Positions 16,968 through 25,531 of a stretch of DNA of 64,000 nucleotides are shown piece by piece (position 1 is the stretch's first letter; every line of letters starts with the position of its first letter). The position numbers and the translations under genes were made by a program. This DNA comes from an uncultured Corynebacterium sp. (GTDB lineage Bacteria > Actinomycetota > Actinomycetes > Mycobacteriales > Mycobacteriaceae). The notes beneath the pieces are model-generated. The model did not search any database. It saw nothing but the letters and a program-made list of their open reading frames with translations, and had not been told where the DNA came from. Where the stretch lies: contig CALUCD010000006.1 of the NCBI GenBank assembly GCA_943914465.1, forward strand, positions 62,001 to 126,000. The letters are read 5' to 3'.

Positions 16968-17991
16968 GGGTACATCCCAGGATCTTGCACCAGACATCCA
17001 GTTCGCGGCATCAGCGCCCGCCAAGGTCAACTTGCATCTTGGGGTTGGCGAGGTGCGGGCGGATGGTTACCACGATTTGGTGAGCGTTTTCCATGCGGTG
17101 GACCAACGCGATATCGTTCGTTTGCGCCTTGACAATTCCAGCGCTGGAGTGAATCCCGCTGCAGCTGAAGCGGCCCCCGGCAGTGTGGTCACCGGTATTG
17201 ACACAAAGTGGTTCTTCGATATTGAACTTGAAGAGAACTTGGATACGCCGAAGAACCTGGCGTGGCGCGCGGTGGACGCTGTAGTGGATGCTTATCGCGC
17301 CGATAACCCTGGCGCTTCCTTGTTGGACCTACCGAAGGTTCGCATCGAGATAGAGAAGGGCATTTTTGTTGCCGGTGGCATGGCGGGCGGTTCTGCGGAT
17401 GCTGCCGCTGCGATGGTAGCTGCGAACGCGTATCTGAAGTATTTGACGGGCGGTGAGCTCGATGAACTGCGTTTACTCGAGATTGCCAAGGGCCTGGGGG
17501 CGGACGTGCCATTCGCCTTAATGGGCGGCAACGCGATTGGCACAGGCCGGGGAGATGAGCTGGTAGAGATGCTCGGCCGGGGGGAGTATTGGTGGGTGTT
17601 TGTCAATCTCGGGACCACGATTAGCACTGCCGAAGCGTACTCACGCCTCGACGACATGCGCCACAACAATCCCGCGCTCGTTCCGCACCTAGATACGACG
17701 AAGGTGGCGCAGGCCCTCATCACCGGCGACGCCTTCGCCCTTGGCTCGGCCTTGCACAACGATCTGCAAGACGCAGCCGTAGCGATGCGACCGGAGCTCG
17801 CGCGGCTCATTCAGCTCGGCAATGAGTATGGCGTCCGCGCGGTGGTCTCCGGTTCCGGGCCGACCGTGGCGGTGTTGTGTAGGGACGAGCGGCACGCGAA
17901 GAAAACTCACGAGATGTTGGGAATGTACGTACCGGAAGGTGGCGGGATCATCGCTGCCCCAGGTCCTGCAGCTGGGGCAGCGTTACTCTAG
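16957..17991 (+). CDS. ispE: 4-diphosphocytidyl-2-C-methyl-D-erythritol kinase
   Basis: A 344-residue GHMP kinase of the MEP isoprenoid pathway, phosphorylating CDP-ME at the 2-OH. Motifs: APAKVNLHLGVGEVRADGYH near the N terminus, the ATP loop VAGGMAGGSADAAA at about 138-151, GADVPFALMGGNAIGTGRG and the final SGSGPTVAVLC. It is about 30-50 residues longer than most IspE proteins; the extra length is a 12-residue N-terminal extension and a Pro/Ala-rich insertion after the first beta-strands. GTG start at 16957 overlaps rsmA by 11 bp. Confidence 0.95.
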   Translation: MSVEGTSQDLAPDIQFAASAPAKVNLHLGVGEVRADGYHDLVSVFHAVDQRDIVRLRLDNSSAGVNPAAAEAAPGSVVTGIDTKWFFDIELEENLDTPKNLAWRAVDAVVDAYRADNPGASLLDLPKVRIEIEKGIFVAGGMAGGSADAAAAMVAANAYLKYLTGGELDELRLLEIAKGLGADVPFALMGGNAIGTGRGDELVEMLGRGEYWWVFVNLGTTISTAEAYSRLDDMRHNNPALVPHLDTTKVAQALITGDAFALGSALHNDLQDAAVAMRPELARLIQLGNEYGVRAVVSGSGPTVAVLCRDERHAKKTHEMLGMYVPEGGGIIAAPGPAAGAALL

Positions 17992-18001
17992 GCTCGTTCG
18001 A

Positions 18002-19831
18002 ATGGCCAACCTCATTAGCCTTGAAAACGTCTGCAAATCCTGGGGGCTGAAAACGCTGCTTGACGGGGTCTCGCTCGGTGTACAAGAGCAGGATCGAATT
18101 GGCATTGTCGGTGTCAATGGTGGTGGGAAAACCACCCTGCTTGAGGTGCTCACAGGGATCGAACCGCCAGATGCAGGGAGAGTGTCGCACAACTCCACGC
18201 TGCGAATGGCAGTGGTGACCCAGCGCTTTGAGCTTGAAGAGTCGATGACGGTGGGCCAGGCAGTGGTGGAACCGCTTGGGTTGGAAACGTACCAGTGGGC
18301 ATCGAACGCAAACGTCCGTGAGGTGTTGCACGGCACCGGGGTGGCGGCGTTAGGGCTAGACACACCGGTGGGGGAACTGTCTGGCGGGGAGCGGCGTCGC
18401 GTGAACCTCGCCGCGGCGCTGGTACAAGATTTGGACTTGGTGGTGCTGGATGAGCCGACCAACCACCTTGACATCGAGGGGGTGCGGTGGCTGGCAGATC
18501 ACCTGCTTAGCCGTAAGGTCGCCGTCGCTGTGGTTACCCACGACCGCTGGTTCCTCGACACGGTGGCCAATACCACCTGGGAGGTGCACGACGGTACCGT
18601 CGACATCTACGACGGTGGCTACAACGATTGGACGTTCGCTCGCGCGGAGCGTGCCAGGCAGGCGGATGCGATTGAACAGCGACGCCGTAACCTTGCGCGC
18701 AAAGAGCTCGCGTGGCTTCGGCGTGGGGCGCCCGCGCGAACATCGAAGCCGCGCTACCGGATCGAGGCTGCGGAGGCCTTGATCGCAGACGTGCCTGCGC
18801 CCCGCGACACTGTTGAGCTCATGGCGTTTTCAAAACAGCGCCAAGGCAGGGTGGTCATTGAGCTTGAAGATGCCCGCATCGATGCACCTGACGGGCGGAT
18901 GTTAGTAGACCACCTGACGTGGCGGCTCGCCCCGGGTGAGCGCATCGGCTTAGTTGGGGTCAACGGTTCCGGCAAGACAACGCTGCTGCGCACACTTGCC
19001 GGGGCGCACCCGCTCGCTGCAGGCAAGCGTGTTGAAGGGCAGACCACCCGCATCGGGTGGCTGCGCCAAGAACTCGATGATTTAGATCCCAACCGCCGCG
19101 TGATCGACGCTGTTGAGGAGGTGGCGAGCTACATCGAGCTTGGCAACAAACAAATATCCGCTTCACAGCTGGCTGAGCGGCTCGGGTTTGCCCCGAAGCG
19201 GCAACGTACCCCTGTGGGCGACCTGTCTGGTGGTGAGCGTCGCCGACTTCAGCTGACACGCGTGCTGATGGGCGAGCCGAACGTGTTGTTGTTGGATGAG
19301 CCGACGAACGATCTGGATATTGACACGCTGCAGGAGCTAGAGGACTTGCTCGACGGCTGGCCGGGCACCCTCGTGGTCATCTCTCACGACAGGTACCTCA
19401 TTGAGCGAATAGCAGATTCGACCTATGCGCTATTTGGAGACGGCCGGTTGACCCACCTCCCCGGTGGCATTGAGCAATACCTCACCCGCCGCGCCGCGGA
19501 GGAGGAGCACCCGCGCGTGTTGCACTTGGACACGCAGGCTGAGGCCGAGCAGCGCGGTGCAGGGCAGACGGGTGGTGCTGCCGCGCACAGAGCTCTCTCG
19601 TCGCAACAGGAGCGGGCCTTGCGCAAACAAATGAACGCGCTGGAGCGGCGCATTGAGAAAGCAGATGCGCGCGCTGAAGAAATCGAGGCACGCATCGCGC
19701 AGCTATCGGCGCAACCCACGCCTGACTTTGCCAAGATTGGGGAGCTGAGCAGCGAGTTATCTGCAGTCCGAGCTGCGCGCGAGGAGGATGAACGTGAGTG
19801 GCTCGACGTGGGGGAACAGTTGGAGCGGTAG
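18002..19831 (+). CDS. ABC-F family ATP-binding protein (Uup-like)
   Basis: A 609-residue protein with two ABC ATPase domains and no membrane segments, so it is not a transporter. Domain 1: GVNGGGKTT (37-45), LSGGERRRVNLA, VVLDEPTNHLD; domain 2: GVNGSGKTT (about 319), LSGGERRRLQL, LLLDEPTNDLD. The C-terminal about 75 residues form a charged coiled coil (RALRKQMNALERRIEKADAR...), the Uup-type tail. ABC-F proteins bind ribosomes or branched DNA; the corynebacterial orthologue after ispE has no fixed function. Start ATG 18002 lies 11 bp after ispE stop; the longer open frame from 17822 overlaps ispE and is not used. Confidence 0.93.
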   Translation: MANLISLENVCKSWGLKTLLDGVSLGVQEQDRIGIVGVNGGGKTTLLEVLTGIEPPDAGRVSHNSTLRMAVVTQRFELEESMTVGQAVVEPLGLETYQWASNANVREVLHGTGVAALGLDTPVGELSGGERRRVNLAAALVQDLDLVVLDEPTNHLDIEGVRWLADHLLSRKVAVAVVTHDRWFLDTVANTTWEVHDGTVDIYDGGYNDWTFARAERARQADAIEQRRRNLARKELAWLRRGAPARTSKPRYRIEAAEALIADVPAPRDTVELMAFSKQRQGRVVIELEDARIDAPDGRMLVDHLTWRLAPGERIGLVGVNGSGKTTLLRTLAGAHPLAAGKRVEGQTTRIGWLRQELDDLDPNRRVIDAVEEVASYIELGNKQISASQLAERLGFAPKRQRTPVGDLSGGERRRLQLTRVLMGEPNVLLLDEPTNDLDIDTLQELEDLLDGWPGTLVVISHDRYLIERIADSTYALFGDGRLTHLPGGIEQYLTRRAAEEEHPRVLHLDTQAEAEQRGAGQTGGAAAHRALSSQQERALRKQMNALERRIEKADARAEEIEARIAQLSAQPTPDFAKIGELSSELSAVRAAREEDEREWLDVGEQLER

Positions 19832-19878
19832 CGCGTGCGAGCGTCTGCGCCATCCTGTTCGACCGCCCAGGCCAGTCA

Positions 19879-19925
19879 CATCGCAGAAGTTCTAGCCAAG
19901 AACCGTGATCTTCCTGGCTGCGATG
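19879..19925 (+). terminator. Imperfect hairpin after the ABC-F gene, possible terminator
   Basis: CATCGCAG and CTGCGATG form an 8-bp outer stem, and AGCCAAGAA with TTCCTGGCT an inner stem with one mismatch, separated by a 7-nt bulge on the 5' side. No run of T follows directly (CCTTAATATAAC), so Rho-independent termination is only possible. TAATAT at 19929-19934 may be a -10 element for the next gene. Confidence 0.4.
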
Positions 19926-19979
19926 CCTTAATATAACCTGGGTCACTATCAACGCTGTTCTGAAAGGGGTGTCGCCGAA

Positions 19980-21248
19980 ATGACTACCTCCGACCCGGCT
20001 TCATCAAAGGCCGCCGCCCAGCCCGAGTTCACCAACCAGCCCGATACTGCGGCTCAGCCCGCTGCACCTCGCGGTATCGGCCCGATGGTTGGCGCGGTGT
20101 TTCTCATGGCGACGTCCTCGATCGGCCCGGGCTTTCTCACACAAACGTCGGTATTCACCGTGCAACTCGGTGCCGCGTTTGCGTTCGCCATCTTGCTCTC
20201 GATCCTGGTTGACATCGCGATCCAGCTCAATGTGTGGCGAATCTTGGGTGTCTCGGGCCTGCGCGCCAGCGAGTTGGCAAACGCGATCCTCCCCGGCCTC
20301 GGGTGGGTCCTGGCCGTCTTGGTGGCCATCGGCGGGTTGGTGTTCAACATCGGCAACATCGCCGGCACCGGACTGGGGCTCAACGCACTCGCAGGGCTCG
20401 ACCCGAAGATCGGCGGGGCAATCTCAGCTGCGATCGCGATCTTTGTGTTCTTGTCCAAGCGCGCCGGGGTCGCGCTTGACCGCATTGTTGCGGCACTGGG
20501 CGCCATCATGATCCTGCTCATGCTTTACGTTGCTGTCGTGTCTCGGCCACCGCTGGGTGAGGCGCTGAAACAAACGGTCATGCCTGAGCAGGTGGATTTT
20601 TTGGTCATCACCACCCTGATCGGTGGAACAGTTGGCGGCTACATCACCTTCGCGGGTGTGCACCGGTTGATCGATTCAGGACACACAGGGCCGGAAAACG
20701 TCCGCCATCTGGCGAACTCCTCGATCATGGGCATCGTCGTCACCGGCATCATGCGTGTGCTGTTGTTCCTCGCCGTGCTTGGTGTCGTTGCAACCGGTGT
20801 GACGCTCTCGCAAGATAACACCGCAGCAGATGTGTTCTACCAGGCGGCAGGCGAATTTGGGCTGCGTGCTTTTGGGCTGGTGCTGTGGGCAGCGGGTCTG
20901 TCGTCCGTAATCGGCGCGTCGTTTACCTCGGTGTCATTTTTGACCAAGCAGGGATTCGATGAAAAGAAACGTTCTTGGCTCACCGTCGGCTTCATCCTCA
21001 TCTCGACCGTGATCTATCTTTTCCTGGGCGCAGCACCGCAAGCCCTGCTCATTTTCGCCGGCGCATTCAACGGATTGATCTTGCCGCTCGGCTTCGGCAT
21101 CGTATTGTGGGCGGGCTGGCGCCGCAAGGACCTGCTGCGCGGGTACAACCACCCCACGTGGTTACTGGTGTTGGGTGCGCTGGTGCTCGTGCTCACCATC
21201 TGCATGGGTGCGCGCTCGCTGACCGGGCTAGCTGCGCTGTGGGCGTAG
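19980..21248 (+). CDS. ycsG: NRAMP-like transporter, YcsG branch
   Basis: A 422-residue membrane protein with eleven or so helices. The first helix reads SSIGPGFLTQTSVFTVQLG, recognisable as the NRAMP TM1 unwound region, but the metal-binding DPGN of true Mn/Fe transporters is replaced by IGPGF; the TM6 segment YITFAGVHRL also lacks the Met of the classical MPH motif. This is the pattern of YcsG, the NRAMP relative found beside ycsF, ycsI, kipI and kipA in Bacillus and many other bacteria. Both ycsI and pxp genes are here too, so the protein probably imports the substrate or a cofactor of the 5-oxoproline/lactam pathway rather than Mn. A long Ala/Pro/Thr-rich N-terminal tail precedes TM1. GAAAGGGG precedes the ATG. 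Confidence 0.85.
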   Translation: MTTSDPASSKAAAQPEFTNQPDTAAQPAAPRGIGPMVGAVFLMATSSIGPGFLTQTSVFTVQLGAAFAFAILLSILVDIAIQLNVWRILGVSGLRASELANAILPGLGWVLAVLVAIGGLVFNIGNIAGTGLGLNALAGLDPKIGGAISAAIAIFVFLSKRAGVALDRIVAALGAIMILLMLYVAVVSRPPLGEALKQTVMPEQVDFLVITTLIGGTVGGYITFAGVHRLIDSGHTGPENVRHLANSSIMGIVVTGIMRVLLFLAVLGVVATGVTLSQDNTAADVFYQAAGEFGLRAFGLVLWAAGLSSVIGASFTSVSFLTKQGFDEKKRSWLTVGFILISTVIYLFLGAAPQALLIFAGAFNGLILPLGFGIVLWAGWRRKDLLRGYNHPTWLLVLGALVLVLTICMGARSLTGLAALWA

Positions 21249-21275
21249 CGCCTACACGTGCGCCACAATAGGGCC

Positions 21276-22088
21276 ATGGATCACGCTGCCCTTGCTTCTG
21301 CGCACCCCGCCTGTTTAAGTCCCGCGCAGGCCCGCGCGCTGTTTCGCGAATCGCCGGAGAACATCACCACCACGGCGGGGTATAGCGCCGGTTACGCGCA
21401 GGCGAACCTGATCGCCTTAGACAAGCGCTACGCTTTCGATTTCCTCCTCTTTGCTCAGCGAAATCCGAAGCCGTGCCCGATCCTGGGAGTGTTAGAACCA
21501 GGGGAGATCAACTCTGAGCTGCTCGCGGGCGGTGATATCCGCACCGACATCCCCGCCTACCGCATCTATCGCAACGGCGTGTTGGTGGATGAGACCTACG
21601 ATGCCACGGCTTACTGGTCCGATGACACCGTCGCGTTTCTCATTGGCTGCTCATTCACCTTCGAGCAGGCCCTGATCGACAACGCAGTGCCAGTCGCCCA
21701 CATTGAACAAGGCCGCAACGTGCCAATGTTTTTGACCAACATTGATTGCGCCCCAGCCGGTGTGTTCGCGGGGAAGATGGTTGTGTCAATGCGTCCGATT
21801 CCGGCCTCGAAGGTTGCGGATGCGGTGCGGATCACCTCGCGCTACCCAGCAGTCCATGGAGCACCGATTCACGTTGGCGACCCGGCAGCGATCGGCATTG
21901 CTGACCTGGCTGCGCCAGACTTTGGGCAGGCGGTAGACCTGCCTGCCGGTTCAGTGCCCGTGTTCTGGGCCTGCGGGGTGACACCGCAGGCCATCGTGAT
22001 GCAGTCCAAACCCGACCTGGCGATCTGCCACGCGCCGGGCAACATGCTGATCACCGACCGGCGCGATTCCTTCTACCAAGTGCCGTAG
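21276..22088 (+). CDS. ycsI: YcsI-family hydro-lyase / D-glutamate cyclase-like protein
   Basis: A 270-residue protein of the DUF1445 family. Motifs typical of the family: AGYAQANLIALDKRYAFDFLLFAQRNPKPCP, YRIYRNGVLVDE, AFLIGCSFTFEQAL, MFLTNIDCAPAGVFAGKMVVSMRP (shown here as separate cores) and the ending FWACGVTPQAIVM with HAPGNMLITD. A mammalian homologous domain acts as D-glutamate cyclase, converting D-glutamate to 5-oxo-D-proline, which agrees with the pxp genes next door. The start ATG 21276 has CACAAT 6 nt upstream. It follows ycsG by 27 bp and converges with the biotin carboxylase gene. Confidence 0.88.
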   Translation: MDHAALASAHPACLSPAQARALFRESPENITTTAGYSAGYAQANLIALDKRYAFDFLLFAQRNPKPCPILGVLEPGEINSELLAGGDIRTDIPAYRIYRNGVLVDETYDATAYWSDDTVAFLIGCSFTFEQALIDNAVPVAHIEQGRNVPMFLTNIDCAPAGVFAGKMVVSMRPIPASKVADAVRITSRYPAVHGAPIHVGDPAAIGIADLAAPDFGQAVDLPAGSVPVFWACGVTPQAIVMQSKPDLAICHAPGNMLITDRRDSFYQVP

Positions 22089-22095
22089 GGCAACC

Positions 22096-22161
22096 AAGTG
22101 CACTGTGTACTGTGCACTGTGCACAGTGCACTTAGGCACTGTGCACCAGATGTTAGGCACT
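22096..22161. repeat. Palindromic GTGCAC repeat between converging genes, possible bidirectional terminator
   Basis: The 87-bp gap between the ycsI stop and the biotin carboxylase stop is filled with GTGCACTGTG-type units. AAGTGCACTGTG (22096-22107) pairs perfectly with CACAGTGCACTT (22122-22133), a 12-bp stem with a 14-nt loop, and GTGCACTGTGCACAGTGCAC (22112-22131) is itself a perfect 20-bp palindrome. TTAGGCACT occurs at 22132-22140 and again at 22153-22161. Transcription termination from both sides is the simplest reading. Confidence 0.65.
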
Positions 22162-22175
22162 CGGGGCACTCCGCG

Positions 22176-23927
22176 CTAGGAGATGGTGGCGATGGTCGCG
22201 TTCGCCTTCACGCGCTCACCGGCAGCGGCGCCAAGCGCAATCTGCCCACCGCGAGGTGCTTTGAGGGTGGACTCCATCTTCATCGCCTCAATGGTGGCTA
22301 CTGGGTCACCTTCTTGGACGTTATCGCCGTCGGCGACCAGCCACTGGACAATTGTGGCCTCGTATTTAGTGGTCACAGCCCCCGCAGAGGATCCACCTGC
22401 TGCAAAACCAGCCGACCCGCTTGGATTCGCCGAGGGGTCGGAGCTCCCAGCACCGCCGCCTGCGCCCAGCAGCGCGGCCGGGTAGCCGATGGTGTGCAGA
22501 CGCCCGTCGATTTCAATGGTGACGGTGGCGCGTTCGTCGTAAAGATGCTCGATGTCCGAAACCTCGTGTTGTGCGGACGGCGAATAGTGATGGTCAACCC
22601 AGTCGGTGTAGACGTCGAGCGAATCCCCGGTGAGCGCCTCGGAGCTGATCATGTCTTTATGGAACGGCAGCACTGTTCGCACGCCACGAATGTCGAACTC
22701 CTCAAGCGCCTGCTTGGCGCGTCGGATCGCGGCATCTCGGTCGGGGCCCCAAACCACGAGCTTGGCCATGAGGGAGTCATAGTAGGCCGGGATGGTGGTG
22801 CCGGTTCGCACCCCGCTATCAACACGAATGCCAGGTCCGGTGGGAACGTTGAACTGAGAAATCGTGCCCGGTGATGGGGCAAAACCGTTGACAACGTCCT
22901 CACAGTTGATGCGAAACTCGAATGCGTGACCGTTGAGCGTCGGGTCCGCGCCTGCGAAAGAAAGCGGCTCACCGGCAGCGATGCGGAATTGCTCCGCGAT
23001 GATGTCCACCCCGGTGACCATCTCGGTGACGGGGTGTTCGACCTGCACGCGGGTGTTGACTTCCAAGAATGACACCGTGCCGTCTTCAGACACGATGAAC
23101 TCGACGGTGCCCGCTGAGACGTAGCCCGCTTTCGCGCAAATATCGCGAGCGCCTTCCTCAATGGAGCGGCGTTGATCACTGGTCAGAAACGGCGCCGGGG
23201 CTTCTTCGATGAGCTTCTGAAACCGTCGCTGGGTGGAGCAATCGCGCGTGCCCAACACCGCAACGTTGCCGTGCGTATCGGCAAGCACCTGAGCTTCCAC
23301 GTGGCGTGGGTGAATGAGGAATTTCTCCACGTAGCATTCACCGCGCCCGAATGCTTCCGTTGCCTCACGCCCGGCAGAGGCGAAACCTTCCTCAATGTCT
23401 GCCTCATCAAACACCACTTTCAGGCCTCGGCCACCGCCACCAAACGCAGCCTTGATGGCAATTGGCATGCCGTGCTCGGCTGCGAAGTCGCGTGCCCCCT
23501 CCCAGGTTGACAGGGGCTCCGGCGTGCCGGGGGCAAGTGGGGCGCCGACTTCAACGGCAAGTGCGCGGGCTGAAAGCTTATCGCCGAGCATCTCGATGGA
23601 CTCGGGCGAGGGGCCAATCCACGTCAGTCCTGCTTGCTGCACGGTGCGGGCGAAATCTGCGTTCTCAGACAAGAACCCGTAACCGGGGTGCAAGCAATCC
23701 GCCCCGGCGCGGTGCGCAATGTCAATAAGGGCGGGGATGTTCATGTAGGTTTCGGCGGACGTGTTGCCGGGCAGCAGGTACGCCTCATCGGCTACAAGCG
23801 TGTGAGGTGCGCCGGTATCTGGTTCTGAATACACCGCGATCGAGCGGATGCCAAGCGCGCGGGCGCTGTGGGCGATGCGCGCAGCGATTTCTCCGCGGTT
23901 GGCAATGAGTACGGCTTGAAACGTCAT
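22176..23927 (-). CDS. Biotin carboxylase-BCCP fusion of the pxp locus
   Basis: A 583-residue biotin-dependent carboxylase alpha subunit. The BC domain (about 1-450) has VLIANRGEIAARI, FLSENADFA, the ATP-grasp loop KAAFGGGGRGLKVV, EAPAPFL and EVNTRVQVEHPVTEM. A linker follows, and the C-terminal biotinyl domain (about 510-583) has the attachment site EAMKMES with the lysine at 550. It resembles corynebacterial AccBC (591 aa), but it is translationally coupled (ATGA overlap, 4 nt) to the pxpBC fusion gene and has no acyl-CoA carboxyltransferase beside it. It probably carboxylates BCCP-biotin for a KipI/KipA-type partner, as in urea carboxylase; a paralogous AccBC for fatty acid synthesis would then be elsewhere. 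Confidence 0.88.
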   Translation of the reverse strand: MTFQAVLIANRGEIAARIAHSARALGIRSIAVYSEPDTGAPHTLVADEAYLLPGNTSAETYMNIPALIDIAHRAGADCLHPGYGFLSENADFARTVQQAGLTWIGPSPESIEMLGDKLSARALAVEVGAPLAPGTPEPLSTWEGARDFAAEHGMPIAIKAAFGGGGRGLKVVFDEADIEEGFASAGREATEAFGRGECYVEKFLIHPRHVEAQVLADTHGNVAVLGTRDCSTQRRFQKLIEEAPAPFLTSDQRRSIEEGARDICAKAGYVSAGTVEFIVSEDGTVSFLEVNTRVQVEHPVTEMVTGVDIIAEQFRIAAGEPLSFAGADPTLNGHAFEFRINCEDVVNGFAPSPGTISQFNVPTGPGIRVDSGVRTGTTIPAYYDSLMAKLVVWGPDRDAAIRRAKQALEEFDIRGVRTVLPFHKDMISSEALTGDSLDVYTDWVDHHYSPSAQHEVSDIEHLYDERATVTIEIDGRLHTIGYPAALLGAGGGAGSSDPSANPSGSAGFAAGGSSAGAVTTKYEATIVQWLVADGDNVQEGDPVATIEAMKMESTLKAPRGGQIALGAAAGERVKANATIATIS

Positions 23928-25531
23928 CGGGGTGATCCATCCTTAGGAGTTGGGGTATAACGCTCAAAGCGAAGGGTACTCCCCGGTGGGAGCTGAGCAG
24001 CGATGTCTACGTCTTCGCTGATCACAGTGGCGATGACGGGGTAACCGCCGGTGACGGCGTGATCACGAAGGAACACCACGGGCTGACCGGAGGGAGGGAT
24101 CTGGATTGAACCGGCGACCATCCCTTCGCTGGGCAGTTCTCCTTCGCGGCTGCGCTCGATTGCATTGGCGCCGTCGAGGCGGAGGCCAACACGGTTGGAG
24201 TCTGCCGATACGGTGAACTCGGTTGAGAAAAACCGCTCTACTGCTTCGAGCGTGAACCAATCGTTGCGTGGTCCGAGTACGCAGCGAACGGTGGCGGCAG
24301 AGACACCAGTACTCGTGCCAGCACCAGTACCAGCAGGTTTGACGCGCAGGGGGTTGGTCAACAGCGCGTTGGCTGACTCGGGGGGCGTAAGCGCCATCGC
24401 GATCGTATCTCCTGCTGCGATTGGATCCGGGCCGAGGCCGGAGAGTATGTCGGTGGCGGCGGAGCCAAGCTCTGTGTCAGCGATGAGCCCGCCGCGAACC
24501 GCGATGTAGGAGCGCATACCAACCCGCGCCGGGCCGATAGTGAGCTGGGCTCCTCCGGGAACGATGGTGGGCGTGGCAAGTAGCACCGGCCGCCCGCTCA
24601 CCGTCACATCTGCTTCAGCGCCGGTTACACAGACCACCGTTTCTGCCAACGCGGTGAGTGCGCAACCGCCAACGTTTTCAAGCAGCGTCGCATTGGCTTT
24701 ATTGCCCACTGCGGCATTCGCCGTGTAGGCGGATGCGCGGTCGGCGGAGCCGGATGTGGTCACGCCAAGGTTGCCGTTGCCTTGGCGGCCAAGGTCTTGG
24801 TACAAGGTTTGCAGCCCTGGATCATCAACGGTGAAGATGGGCCGCCGCGGTGGGTGCTCGAGGTGGCGGTGGCTCGATGCCCCCTGCGCATCGAGCGTGT
24901 CGACGCTAACGTAGCGGACCTTATCCCCAGGAGCCACCAGCGCGGGCGGCGTGGCTGAGGAGTCCCACATCGGCGCGTCAGTGGTGCCGATGAGCTGCCA
25001 ACCGCCGGGGGAGACCCGTGGGTAGACGGCTGAGAATTCCCCAGCAAGCGCCACTGCTCCGGCAGGTACCTCTGTGCGCGGGGAGCCCAAGCGCGGCACA
25101 GCCAGTCCCTGCCCCAATTCGGGTACGCAGTAGGCAAACCCCGGCGCGAATCCCCCGAACGCCGCCACCCAGGTGGTGGAGGTATGCCAGTCGATGAGGC
25201 CTTCTGGGGTCATCCCCAGTGTTTTGGCGAGCGGGTCCAGATCCTCACCGTCATAACGGACGCTGATCGTGATGTCACGAGGCGCCTCCCGTGTGACCGC
25301 CTTTGGGTGGAAAGAGGCGAGCGTGGCGGCAGCTTGTTCGGTAGCGGCCGGGGAGTCGAACGTGATCAGCACTGTGCGTGCGGCGGCAATCACGTCGGTT
25401 TGTCGCGCTAAAGGCTGCTCGACTAATGCCGCGTGCCAGTTCATGACGGCGTTGAGGTCCACAAGATCGACCAACAGAGCTCGAGAGCCAACCCGCTTGA
25501 TGTTGGGGTTTGTCGGGTCTGTAGGAGTCAT
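23924..25531 (-). CDS. pxpBC: Fused 5-oxoprolinase subunits B and C (KipI-KipA; urea amidolyase-like)
   Basis: A 535-residue fusion. Residues about 10-215 are a KipI/PxpB domain (CT_C_D) with TWVAAFGGFAPGFAYCVPEL, VPRLGSPRTEVPAGAVALAG and YPRVSPGGWQLIGTT (family cores). Residues about 230-525 are a KipA/PxpC domain (CT_A_B) with VDDPGLQTLYQDLGRQGNG, GSADRASAYTANAAVGN and ALLENVGG-type segments, YIAVRGG and QIPPSGQPVVFLRDHAVTGGYP. In E. coli the separate PxpB and PxpC with PxpA form the ATP-dependent 5-oxoprolinase; the same two domains form the carboxyltransferase half of urea carboxylase. It overlaps both neighbours by 4 nt (ATGA), so pxpA, pxpBC and the BC-BCCP gene form one coupled operon. 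Confidence 0.92.
   Translation of the reverse strand: MTPTDPTNPNIKRVGSRALLVDLVDLNAVMNWHAALVEQPLARQTDVIAAARTVLITFDSPAATEQAAATLASFHPKAVTREAPRDITISVRYDGEDLDPLAKTLGMTPEGLIDWHTSTTWVAAFGGFAPGFAYCVPELGQGLAVPRLGSPRTEVPAGAVALAGEFSAVYPRVSPGGWQLIGTTDAPMWDSSATPPALVAPGDKVRYVSVDTLDAQGASSHRHLEHPPRRPIFTVDDPGLQTLYQDLGRQGNGNLGVTTSGSADRASAYTANAAVGNKANATLLENVGGCALTALAETVVCVTGAEADVTVSGRPVLLATPTIVPGGAQLTIGPARVGMRSYIAVRGGLIADTELGSAATDILSGLGPDPIAAGDTIAMALTPPESANALLTNPLRVKPAGTGAGTSTGVSAATVRCVLGPRNDWFTLEAVERFFSTEFTVSADSNRVGLRLDGANAIERSREGELPSEGMVAGSIQIPPSGQPVVFLRDHAVTGGYPVIATVISEDVDIAAQLPPGSTLRFERYTPTPKDGSPR

Noticed and set aside
22098..22874. Long plus-strand frame antisense to the biotin carboxylase gene
   Set aside because: It begins inside the palindrome repeat, has no family features, and overlaps well-supported coding sequence with the correct codon bias on the other strand.
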